Shown: positions 1 to 6,236 of the stretch, one piece after another | How the letters are laid out: every line of letters starts with the position of its first letter | Position numbering within the stretch: the stretch's first letter is position 1 | Source: an uncultured Oscillibacter sp. | GTDB taxonomy: Bacteria > Bacillota > Clostridia > Oscillospirales > Oscillospiraceae | Length of the DNA: 16,939 bases | Assembly (NCBI GenBank): GCA_910579435.1 | Contig: CAJTVF010000054.1 | Location: 1 to 16,939, forward strand | Direction of reading: 5' to 3' | Translations under genes and position numbers: made by a program | Notes under the pieces: generated by a model | The model's input: only the letters and a program-made list of their open reading frames with translations | Told to the model about the DNA's origin: nothing | Database searches by the model: none

Positions 1-1516
1 TGCCCGCCACCTTGAAGTCCATCTCGCCGTGGAAGTCCTCCACGCCCTGGATGTCAATGAAGGTGGTAAAGCCGCCGTCATCGTCCTGAATCAGGCCGCA
101 GGAGATGCCCGCCACAGGGGCCTTAATGGGCACGCCCGCGTCCATCAGCGCCAGGGTGGAGCCGCAGACGGAGCCCTGGGAGGTGGAGCCGTTGGAGCTC
201 ACCACCTCGCTGACCACCCGGATGGCGTAGGGGAACTGCTCCACGTCGGGAATGACGGGGAGGAGGGCCCGCTCGGCCAGGGCGCCGTGGCCGATTTCAC
301 GCCGCCCCGGAGAGCGGGCGGGCTTGGCCTCGCCCACGGAGTAGCCGGGGAAGTTGTAGTGGTGCATATACCGCTTCTCCGTCTCCTCCCAGATGGTGTC
401 CAGCTTCTGGTTGGCGGAGAGGGTGTCCAGGGTGACCACGGACAGCACCTGGGTCTGTCCCCGGGTGAAGAGGCCGGAGCCGTGGGCCCGGGGCAGGACG
501 CCCACCTCGGAGCCAAGGGGCCGGATTTCGTTCTTCTGGCGGCCGTCCACCCGGTGGCCCTCCAGCAGCCAGGCCTTGACAATCTTCTTCTGGAACTTGT
601 AGGTGATCTCGTCCAGGTATTTGTCCATCTCCGGGTACTCGTCCAGGAACAGCTCGTGCCACTTCTCAATAAGGGCGTTCCAGCGGGTCTCCCGGACGTT
701 CTTGTCGTCGGTGTCCATGGCGGCTTTCGCGTCCTCCATGGTGGCGGAGACGATTTTTTCAAACAGCTCCTCGTCAAAATCGGCGTGGGGATAGTCGAAC
801 TTCTCCTTGCCGATTTCGGAGACCATCCGGTTGATCAGGTCCACCTGCTTCTGGTTTTCCTCGTGGGCCATCTGGATGGCCTTAAACATGGTGCCGTTGT
901 CCACCTCGTTGGCTCCGGCCTCGATCATGACCACCTTGCTTCCGGTGGAGACCACGGTGACATCCAGGTCGGAGACCTTCCGCTCCTCGCTGGTGGGGTT
1001 GAAGATCAGCTTGCCGTCCACCAGGCCCACCTTCACCGCGCCCACGGGGCCGTGCCAGGGGATGTCGGAGATGGCCAGGGCGGCGGAGGCGCCGATGAGG
1101 CCGCAGATTTCGGGGGAGCAGTCGTGGTCCACGCTCATGACCGTGGCCATGATGGAGACGTCGTTGCGGAAGTCGTGGGGGAACAGGGGGCGGATGGGCC
1201 GGTCGATGACCCGGCTGGTGAGGACGCCCTTCTCGCCGGGGCGGCCCTCCCGGCGGTTAAAGCTGCCGGGGATGCGGCCCACGGAGTACAGCTTCTCCTC
1301 AAAGTCCACGGACAGGGGGAAGAAGTCGATGCCGTCCCGGGGCCGGGCGGAGGCCGTGGCGCAGACCAGGACCCGGGTGTCGCCGTAGCCCACCATGACG
1401 GCGGCGTTGGCCAGCTCCGCCAGCTTCCCGACCTCCAGGGTCAGGGGGCGGCCCGCCAGCTCCATTTCGTACTTGCGGTAGTGGGGGAATTGCCTCTGGG
1501 TGATGATGGTAGACAT
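1..1516 (-). CDS. pnp: Polyribonucleotide nucleotidyltransferase (PNPase), 3' end beyond the window
   Basis: PNPase degrades RNA 3'-to-5' by phosphorolysis and is a core component of bacterial mRNA turnover. The first 505 codons are visible. The start ATG at 1514-1516 follows an AAAGGAG site (1524-1530) at 7-nt spacing. The N-terminal RNase PH domain comes first, with conserved stretches such as SVGRIPGSFNRREGRPGEKG and SRVIDRPIRPLFP. An all-helical segment and the second RNase PH domain follow (RPLGSEVGVLPRAHGSGLFT). The active-site block appears just before the edge: D494, D500 and K502 in ED-FHGE-MDFKVAG match E. coli D486, D492 and K494. Family members are about 700 residues, so the KH and S1 RNA-binding domains should lie to the left of position 1. 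It sits downstream of rpsO, the classical rpsO-pnp order. Identification is firm. Confidence 0.97.
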   Translation of the reverse strand, partial: MSTIITQRQFPHYRKYEMELAGRPLTLEVGKLAELANAAVMVGYGDTRVLVCATASARPRDGIDFFPLSVDFEEKLYSVGRIPGSFNRREGRPGEKGVLTSRVIDRPIRPLFPHDFRNDVSIMATVMSVDHDCSPEICGLIGASAALAISDIPWHGPVGAVKVGLVDGKLIFNPTSEERKVSDLDVTVVSTGSKVVMIEAGANEVDNGTMFKAIQMAHEENQKQVDLINRMVSEIGKEKFDYPHADFDEELFEKIVSATMEDAKAAMDTDDKNVRETRWNALIEKWHELFLDEYPEMDKYLDEITYKFQKKIVKAWLLEGHRVDGRQKNEIRPLGSEVGVLPRAHGSGLFTRGQTQVLSVVTLDTLSANQKLDTIWEETEKRYMHHYNFPGYSVGEAKPARSPGRREIGHGALAERALLPVIPDVEQFPYAIRVVSEVVSSNGSTSQGSVCGSTLALMDAGVPIKAPVAGISCGLIQDDDGGFTTFIDIQGVEDFHGEMDFKVAG

Positions 1517-1563
1517 AGATACGCTCCTTTTCTTTTGTTTTTTGGGGAGCGGTCCTTTTCGTA

Positions 1564-1602
1564 TTTGAAAGGCCGTCCGGCCCAGGCGGGCGGTCTTTCA
1601 AA
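1564..1602 (-). other. Long hairpin in the rpsO-pnp intergenic region
   Basis: Arms 1564-1579 and 1587-1602 pair over 16 bp (two G-U pairs) around a 7-nt loop. The outer 8 bp, TTTGAAAG/CTTTCAAA, are perfect. No run of T follows it on the minus strand, so it does not look like an intrinsic terminator. It lies about 50 nt upstream of the pnp start codon, inside any rpsO-pnp read-through mRNA. In E. coli the equivalent leader hairpin is an RNase III processing site used in PNPase autoregulation. A similar role here is an inference from position and shape. Confidence 0.55.
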
Positions 1603-1649
1603 CACAAAAAGCGGCGGCTCCCGCAGGGGGGTGAATCGGGACTGGACAC

Positions 1650-1683
1650 GGAAAACAGGGCGGCGTTGTCCCGCCGCCCTGTT
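1650..1683 (-). terminator. Terminator-like hairpin after rpsO
   Basis: A perfect 12-bp stem (1654-1665 with 1672-1683, 6-nt loop) begins 6 nt after the rpsO stop codon. On the minus strand it ends in four T before C. The T-run is short, so partial read-through into pnp is plausible. Confidence 0.6.
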
Positions 1684-1689
1684 CGCGTC

Positions 1690-1956
1690 TTACTTACGGA
1701 TGCCCAGCTTGGCGATGAGGGCGCGGTAACGCTCCACGTCCTTCTTCTGGAGGTAGTCCAGGAGGCTGCGGCGCTTACCGACCATCTTCAGCAGACCCCG
1801 GTTGGAGTGCTTATCCTGGGGGTTGGCCCGCATGTGCTCGGTGAGGACGTTGATGCGCTCGGTGAGAATGGCGATCTGGACCTCGGGGGAGCCGGTGTCG
1901 GTCTCGTGGGTCCGGTTCGCGTTGATAATCGCGGTCTTTTCTTCTTTGCGAAGCAT
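1690..1956 (-). CDS. rpsO: 30S ribosomal protein S15
   Basis: S15 binds 16S rRNA in the central domain and nucleates the 30S platform. The protein is 88 residues, the usual family length, and runs from MLRKEEKTAIINA to RALIAKLGIRK. It carries the typical signature TGSPEVQIAILTERI and the basic segment HSNRGLLKMVGKRRSLLDYL. The ATG at 1954-1956 was chosen over an upstream in-frame TTG (seven extra codons) because family members start MLxKExK and a GGTGG ribosome binding site lies about 9 nt upstream. It is the first gene of the rpsO-pnp unit and is preceded by a good promoter at 2068-2096. The leader of about 105 nt is GC-rich and could carry an S15 autoregulatory structure, but I could not fold a known S15-binding motif with certainty. 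Confidence 0.97.
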   Translation of the reverse strand: MLRKEEKTAIINANRTHETDTGSPEVQIAILTERINVLTEHMRANPQDKHSNRGLLKMVGKRRSLLDYLQKKDVERYRALIAKLGIRK

Positions 1957-2067
1957 AGTGTGTTTCCACCTTTCCAAAAATTCCCCGCGGGGCTGTGCTC
2001 CGGGCCGGTGAAGCTCCTCGGGACAAAGCTCCGGGGCGCGCCCGCCGCTTGGCCGGCGGACTTTGTT

Positions 2068-2096
2068 ACTATATCATAGGGATTTCCCATTGTAAA
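2068..2096 (-). promoter_or_regulatory. Housekeeping promoter of rpsO
   Basis: On the minus strand, TTTACA (2091-2096) and TATAGT (2068-2073) are separated by 17 nt, predicting a start near 2061 and a leader of about 105 nt. It is divergent from the gntR promoter. Confidence 0.75.
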
Positions 2097-2147
2097 GGGT
2101 CAAATCATGTTTTTTCCAGCCTCCGGGCAGGAAATTTTTATTTTCCC

Positions 2148-2176
2148 TTGACAAACCGCCCCTACTGTGTTAATTT
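2148..2176 (+). promoter_or_regulatory. Promoter of the gntR-ABC operon
   Basis: A consensus TTGACA (2148-2153) is followed after 17 nt by TAATTT (2171-2176). The -10 region lies inside the inverted repeat described at 2164-2188, which suggests repression by promoter occlusion. Confidence 0.7.
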
Positions 2177-2188
2177 TCTTAATACAGT
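2164..2188 (+). promoter_or_regulatory. Probable operator for the YtrA-like regulator
   Basis: The arms ACTGTGTTAA (2164-2173) and TTAATACAGT (2179-2188) are inverted repeats matching at 9 of 10 positions around a 5-nt spacer. A further half-site, GTACAGT, follows at 2191-2197. The repeat overlaps the -10 element of the operon, and the first gene encodes a GntR-family repressor, so autoregulation is the natural reading. This is inferred from position; no binding data can be seen. Confidence 0.65.
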
Positions 2189-2244
2189 TAGTACAGTTCA
2201 TTACGAAACCGCGGCGGCCACCGCCGCAGAAGGGAAGGTATGCG

Positions 2245-2643
2245 GTGATCAGCCTCAATTACCGGGACTCCCGCCCCATCTACGAGCAGATCAAGGACGG
2301 GCTCCGCAAGCTGATCGTCACCGGAGCCATCGGCACCGACGAGAAACTTCCGTCGGTCCGGTCCCTGGCGACGCAGCTGTCCATCAATCCCAACACCATC
2401 CAGCGGGCCTATAACGAGCTGGAGGGAGAGGGCTACATTTATTCCGTCCCCGGCAAGGGCAGCTTCGCCACCGGGGACCCGGACGCCGACGCGTCCCGCC
2501 GGGAGGAGCTCTGGGAGAAGACCCGGGAGCTTTTGGCGGAGCTGCGGTATCTCGGCGTCAGCCAGGAAGAGCTTATGGCTCTTCTTCAAGAAGAGCCGTC
2601 CGGCGGGGTCCCCGCCGGGGGGCGCAAGGAGGGAACACGATGA
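2245..2643 (+). CDS. GntR family transcriptional regulator, YtrA subfamily
   Basis: This is a DNA-binding repressor of 132 residues. The winged helix-turn-helix fills the first 75 residues: PIYEQIKDGLRKLI (11-24), LPSVRSLATQLSIN (35-48), recognition helix NPNTIQRAYNELE (48-60) and wing PGKGSFA (69-75). The short helical C-terminus, with no ligand-binding domain of UTRA or FadR type, is typical of YtrA proteins. The start is GTG at 2245, 6 nt after the AAGGGAAGG ribosome binding site; an upstream in-frame ATG would overlap the promoter and operator. Its TGA overlaps the ATG of the next gene (ATGA), giving translational coupling. In Bacillus subtilis, YtrA represses an ABC transporter operon induced by cell-wall antibiotics, and the same gene order is seen here. 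The inducer in this organism is unknown. Confidence 0.92.
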   Translation: MISLNYRDSRPIYEQIKDGLRKLIVTGAIGTDEKLPSVRSLATQLSINPNTIQRAYNELEGEGYIYSVPGKGSFATGDPDADASRREELWEKTRELLAELRYLGVSQEELMALLQEEPSGGVPAGGRKEGTR

Positions 2644-3533
2644 TTCAAGTCACCAACACCGTCAAACGCTTCGGCGGCTTCGCCGCCCTGGACGGCGTGA
2701 GCCTCCGCGTTCCGGCGGGAAGCGTCTACGGCCTGGTGGGCCCCAACGGCGCGGGAAAATCCACCCTGATCCGCTGCCTGACGGGCATCTACCGCCAGGA
2801 CGAGGGAGAGCTCGCCATCGACGGCCAGCCCATTTGGGAAAACGAGGCCCTGAAGGCCCGGATCGCCGCCATTGCCGACGACTGGTATTACTTCCCCCAG
2901 GCCAGCATCCGGGACATGTGCCGGTTCTACCGGGGCTTCTACCCCCATTTCTCCATGGAGCGGTACGAGAAGCTGAAAGAGGTCTTCCAGATCGACGAGA
3001 AGCGGACCCTGCGCCGCCTGAGCAAGGGCATGCAGAAGCAGGCCGCCTTCTGGCTGACCCTCAGCGCCATGCCGGACTGCCTCATCCTCGACGAGCCGGT
3101 GGACGGCCTGGACCCCGTCATGCGGCGGCAGGTCTGGTCCCTGGTCCTGGGGGACGTCAGCCAGCGGGGGACCACCGTCCTGGTCTCCTCCCACAACCTG
3201 CGGGAGCTGGAGGACGTGTGCGACCACGTGGGCATCCTGGACCACGGGAAGGTCCTGCTGGAGCGGTCCCTGGCCCAATTGCAGGACAACATGGTGAAGC
3301 TCCAGGTCGTCTTCAAGGACGGCGGCGGAGTTCCCGGGGACCTGGAGGTCCTTCACGCCTCCGCCGTGGGGCGCATTCACACCCTCATCATGCGCATGAG
3401 CGCGGAGGAGGCCACGCACCGCCTGGCAGTCTACGAGCCCATGCTGGTGGACGCCGTGCCGCTGACGCTGGAGGAAATTTTCATCTATGAGTTAGGAGGC
3501 GCCGACTATGCCGTCAAAGACATCGTACTTTAA
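2640..3533 (+). CDS. ABC transporter ATP-binding protein (YtrB-like)
   Basis: This 297-residue protein is the nucleotide-binding subunit that powers the adjacent permease. Walker A is GPNGAGKST (34-42) and the Q-loop glutamine is near 87. The signature LSKGMQKQ (127-134) is a variant of LSGGQ. Walker B is LILDEP (148-153) with catalytic E152, the D-loop is GLDP (156-159) and the switch histidine is H185. After about residue 210 comes a C-terminal extension common in YtrB/CcmA-like exporters. The start overlaps the regulator stop, and the 3' end overlaps the permease start by 26 nt, so the three genes form one tightly coupled operon. The substrate cannot be deduced; YtrA-controlled transporters in other Firmicutes are linked to envelope stress and lantibiotic-like compounds. 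Confidence 0.93.
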   Translation: MIQVTNTVKRFGGFAALDGVSLRVPAGSVYGLVGPNGAGKSTLIRCLTGIYRQDEGELAIDGQPIWENEALKARIAAIADDWYYFPQASIRDMCRFYRGFYPHFSMERYEKLKEVFQIDEKRTLRRLSKGMQKQAAFWLTLSAMPDCLILDEPVDGLDPVMRRQVWSLVLGDVSQRGTTVLVSSHNLRELEDVCDHVGILDHGKVLLERSLAQLQDNMVKLQVVFKDGGGVPGDLEVLHASAVGRIHTLIMRMSAEEATHRLAVYEPMLVDAVPLTLEEIFIYELGGADYAVKDIVL

Positions 3534-5517
3534 TCCCGCGCTGTTCCGGAAGAACCTCGCCCGGTTCTGGCCCCTGTGGGGCGGCGCGTCGGCCCTGGGG
3601 GCCCTGGCGCCGCTGTATCTCCTGGCGGCCCTGATTGAAGAGGGCTTCTTCTACACCGCCGGCCAGCCGCTGGAGGCCACCATCGGCTATTACTCCATCC
3701 TCGCTTATATTGTGCCCATTGTCTCGCTGTTCTACGCGGCCCTCTGCGCCCTGGCGGTGTGGAGCTACCTCTACAACGCCCGGAGCGTGGGCATGCTCCA
3801 CTCCCTGCCCATCACCCGGAAGGGCCTCTTCGTCACCAGCCTCCTCTCGGGGCTGTGCATGATGCTGATTCCCTACGCCGTCACCGGAGCCCTGACGGTG
3901 CTGGTCTCCCTTCTGGCGGGCATATTTGAGCCGGCGGGCCTGCTGGTGACCATCCTGGGGGTCCTGGGCGAAAGCCTCTTTTACTTTTCCGCCGCCACCC
4001 TCATTGTCTTCATCACCGGCAATCCCTTTGCCTTCGCGGCGTTCTACTTCATTTTCCACTTCATCGCCGCCGGGATGGAGTGGCTGGTGTCCGAGCTGAT
4101 GACGGAGTTCTACCTGGGCGTCAGCCAGGCGTATACCGGCGTGGCGGAGTTTTTGAGCCCCACCGTCTTCCTGCTCCGGAAGCTGGAGGTCTTCGCGGAA
4201 TACCAGCAGATCACCACCCCCGGCGGCTGGATCGAAAACGGCGGCATTCAGTCCGTGACGCTGGTGAACGGCTGGCTCATCGCCGTGTACGCCCTGGTGG
4301 GCGTGGTCCTTCTGGCCGGAGCCTGGGCGCTGTACCGGCGCCGCCGCAGTGAGAGCGCCGGGGACGTGGTGGCCGTGGGCTGGATGAAGCCCGTGTTCCG
4401 CTACGGCGTGGCCCTCTGCGCCGCCCTGACCGGGGGCACGCTGCTGTACGCCCTGTTCGCCCAGGCCTCCTACCACGTCACCGCCCGGCCCGTCCCCTTC
4501 GCCGTCTGCATGGCCATCGCCGGGATTGTGGGCTATTACATCGCCTCCATGCTGCTGGCCAAGTCCCTCAAGGTCTTCCGGGGCAGCGGCAAGGGCGCGC
4601 TGGCCACGCTCCTGGCCTCCGCGGCCCTCTGCTTTGTCATCGCGGCGGACCCCTTCGGCGTGGAGGACTACGTTCCCGGCGCCGGGGAGCTGACGGACGC
4701 CGCCGTCCGCATCGGCTCGCCCTATGGCAGGAGCCTCTATGCTAGCACGTCTGACCCGGCCATGATCGAGAAGCTTCTGGACCTCCATCAGGCCATCGTC
4801 GCCGAGAAGGACCAGCTGAAGAGCCGGAAACAGCCTTGGGAGAACGCCTTCTACGTCGACCTGAGCTATTGGACGCCGGGGGATCACGTTGGCCGGTACT
4901 ACACCCTTCCTGTCTCCGGCGAGTCGGAGGCCGCCCGGCTGGCCATGGCCCTGGCGGCGGACCCGGATACGCAGGAGAACAACCTCTTTCGAAATGTCAC
5001 TCCGTCGGATTCCAACGACATCATTGCCTCCCGCCTCACCGGCGGCACCGCCGGCGTCTATAACACGGAGACCCGCCAGCGCGAGGATATCGACCTCACG
5101 ATGGAGCAGGCAAACGCCCTGGAGGCCGCCGTCCGGCGGGACATTCAGGCCGGGCGCCTCGGCCGGACCATGTTCCTGACCGACTACGAGGAATACAGCC
5201 GGAGCGTTTATGACGGCGAGCTTTACCTCCATTATAACCTGACCTACCACCGGGAGAACCCCGATGAGCGCAACAGCAGCGGAAGCACCCGGGACACCGG
5301 GAGCCGGTCCGTCTACTTCTCCATCTCCATCTACTGCACGGAGACGCTGAACGCCCTGGAGGACATGGGCGTCCTGGACAATACCCACCGTCTGCTGACC
5401 CAGGCGGAGCAGGAGGCGATGACGGAATACACGGACCTCGGCTCCTCCGGCGGGTATTACGGCGAGTACTATGGTTACGCCGGCACGGCATATCCCGACC
5501 CCGGGGCGGCCTTCTGA
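3508..5517 (+). CDS. ABC transporter permease with a large C-terminal extracytoplasmic region
   Basis: This 669-residue membrane protein partners the ATPase just upstream, whose coding region it overlaps by 26 nt. The ATG at 3508 follows GTTAGGAGG at a suitable distance. I see roughly nine hydrophobic segments, near residues 21-45, 62-90, 108-138, 143-170, 172-196, 252-276, 296-320, 328-352 and 363-380. The remaining 290 residues are hydrophilic, contain DPFGVEDYVP at the membrane boundary, and end in a Gly/Tyr-rich tail. Permeases of this shape are common and poorly characterised in clostridia. A single large permease plus one ATPase suggests a homodimeric exporter or a sensor-type transporter. 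The role is inferred from the operon. Confidence 0.87.
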   Translation: MPSKTSYFNPALFRKNLARFWPLWGGASALGALAPLYLLAALIEEGFFYTAGQPLEATIGYYSILAYIVPIVSLFYAALCALAVWSYLYNARSVGMLHSLPITRKGLFVTSLLSGLCMMLIPYAVTGALTVLVSLLAGIFEPAGLLVTILGVLGESLFYFSAATLIVFITGNPFAFAAFYFIFHFIAAGMEWLVSELMTEFYLGVSQAYTGVAEFLSPTVFLLRKLEVFAEYQQITTPGGWIENGGIQSVTLVNGWLIAVYALVGVVLLAGAWALYRRRRSESAGDVVAVGWMKPVFRYGVALCAALTGGTLLYALFAQASYHVTARPVPFAVCMAIAGIVGYYIASMLLAKSLKVFRGSGKGALATLLASAALCFVIAADPFGVEDYVPGAGELTDAAVRIGSPYGRSLYASTSDPAMIEKLLDLHQAIVAEKDQLKSRKQPWENAFYVDLSYWTPGDHVGRYYTLPVSGESEAARLAMALAADPDTQENNLFRNVTPSDSNDIIASRLTGGTAGVYNTETRQREDIDLTMEQANALEAAVRRDIQAGRLGRTMFLTDYEEYSRSVYDGELYLHYNLTYHRENPDERNSSGSTRDTGSRSVYFSISIYCTETLNALEDMGVLDNTHRLLTQAEQEAMTEYTDLGSSGGYYGEYYGYAGTAYPDPGAAF

Positions 5518-5549
5518 CCCGGGGCGGGGGCCGGAGCGTCCTGGAAAAA

Positions 5550-5571
5550 TTTTTGAAAAATTTTTCAAAAA
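5550..5571. repeat. 22-nt perfect AT palindrome after the permease gene
   Basis: Positions 5550-5571 are a perfect self-complementary block made of T5-G-A5-T5-C-A5. It lies 32 nt after the permease stop and about 33 nt before the -10 of the next gene. It may help terminate the operon, act as an A/T-rich upstream element, or bind a dimeric protein. The sequence alone does not decide. Confidence 0.6.
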
Positions 5572-5603
5572 GATGAAACAAAACCGCCCCCTGAATCGTC
5601 TTA

Positions 5604-5609
5604 TATAAT
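5604..5609 (+). promoter_or_regulatory. -10 element for the 56-aa gene
   Basis: A perfect TATAAT lies 26 nt before the start codon at 5635. No convincing -35 is present at 16-18 nt spacing, so an upstream A/T tract or an activator may contribute. Confidence 0.5.
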
Positions 5610-5634
5610 AGACGAAGAGAAAGGAGCCCCCCTT

Positions 5635-5805
5635 ATGGAGCAAACTAACACCGCCCAGAACCTGTGGCGCGTCTGGGTCGACACCCGCCGCCGCATCGTG
5701 TCCTTCCATGAGGAGGAGGACTGCAAGCTGCTGGAGTTCCGGAACCGGGACCTGTTTTTCAGCTGCATTGAGCAGTACACGGGGATGCAGTACCGTTACC
5801 AATAA
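5635..5805 (+). CDS. Small hypothetical protein (56 aa)
   Basis: I do not recognise this family. The ATG follows AAAGGAG (5620-5626) at 8-nt spacing, a -10 TATAAT lies upstream, and a strong terminator begins 10 nt after the stop. This complete gene architecture is the main evidence that it is real. The protein runs MEQTNTAQNLWRVWVDTRRR to YTGMQYRYQ. It is charged, has two cysteines (C28 and C42), shows no signal peptide or membrane segment, and is rich in aromatic residues. The pattern RVWVDTRRRIVSFHEEEDCK suggests a small beta-hairpin-rich cytoplasmic protein. No function can be assigned from sequence. Confidence 0.75.
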   Translation: MEQTNTAQNLWRVWVDTRRRIVSFHEEEDCKLLEFRNRDLFFSCIEQYTGMQYRYQ

Positions 5806-5815
5806 GACGCGAAGC

Positions 5816-5844
5816 GGGGAGGCCAAGCGGCCTCCCCGTTGTTT
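5816..5844 (+). terminator. Intrinsic terminator of the 56-aa gene
   Basis: A perfect 9-bp stem (GGGGAGGCC with GGCCTCCCC, loop AAGC) is followed by GTTGTTT. Confidence 0.85.
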
Positions 5845-5845
5845 C

Positions 5846-5911
5846 AGAACCTGTATTCATAACCGGGGGATGCCGGCCAGGCGGCGTTCAGCGGTGGTGA
5901 ATACAGGTTCT
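5846..5911 (+). mobile_element. Family A miniature element, short copy (66 bp)
   Basis: The element is bounded by perfect 14-bp terminal inverted repeats AGAACCTGTATTCA (5846-5859) and TGAATACAGGTTCT (5898-5911). It has no coding capacity. Both flanks of its interior match the longer copy at 13488-13650, read in reverse, but about 97 bp of that copy are absent, with the junction at a CCGG present at both breakpoints. It is therefore an internally deleted derivative. It abuts the stop codon of the CarB-DapF gene on one side and a terminator on the other. Confidence 0.8.
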
Positions 5912-5914
5912 TAA

Positions 5915-6236
5915 GGAAGCGCTGATTAAATCAACGCGTGCAGGTTTGCGCCAGAAATTTCTGCTGGCAAGGAAGAAAACCGCAGGAATCCTGACGGATT
6001 TCAAGATTTTCTAAGGAAGCACTGATTTAATCAACGCGTGCAGATTTGCGCCAGAAATTTTCGCTGGCAAGGAAGAAAATTGCAGGAATCCTGGCGGATT
6101 TCAAGATTTTCTGACGCAGATCAGCGGAAATTTATGGCGTAAAGATGTGCGCAGGGATTAAATCAGTGCTTCCCTAACGCAGTCCAGCGGGAATTTATGG
6201 CGTGAAGCTGTGTGCGGGGATTTCATCAGTGGTTCC
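5915..6236 (+). mobile_element. Family B miniature element, outer copy interrupted by a second copy
   Basis: The left part is 5915-6014 and the right part 6178-6236. With the insert and one CTAA removed, the element is 159 bp. Its ends are imperfect inverted repeats (GGAAGCGCTGATTAAATC on the left; GGAACCACTGATGAAATC on the right, read inward; 15 of 18 identical). It is flanked by TTAA at 5911-5914 and 6237-6240, a 4-bp target duplication. No transposase is encoded, so it needs one supplied in trans. The right TTAA also supplies the stop codon of the CarB-DapF gene on the minus strand. Confidence 0.85.
6015..6173 (+). mobile_element. Family B miniature element, inner copy nested in the outer copy
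   Basis: This intact 159-bp copy has perfect 18-bp terminal inverted repeats, GGAAGCACTGATTTAATC at the left and its complement at the right. It is flanked by CTAA at 6011-6014 and 6174-6177. The host copy reads continuously across a single CTAA. By hand alignment without gaps it differs from the outer copy at about 19 of 159 positions, so the two are diverged family members, not a local tandem duplication. The duplicated targets TTAA and CTAA fit YTAR, the target of IS5-type elements. Confidence 0.88.

Noticed and set aside
29..1729. A 566-codon plus-strand open frame across pnp
   Set aside because: The minus strand encodes unmistakable PNPase. The plus frame also runs through the intergenic hairpins and into rpsO.
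3514..5826. A 770-codon minus-strand open frame opposite the permease gene
   Set aside because: It is a low-complexity His/Gly/Val-rich translation, as produced by the antisense of a GC-rich gene. The plus strand has an ATPase partner, membrane segments and a ribosome binding site.
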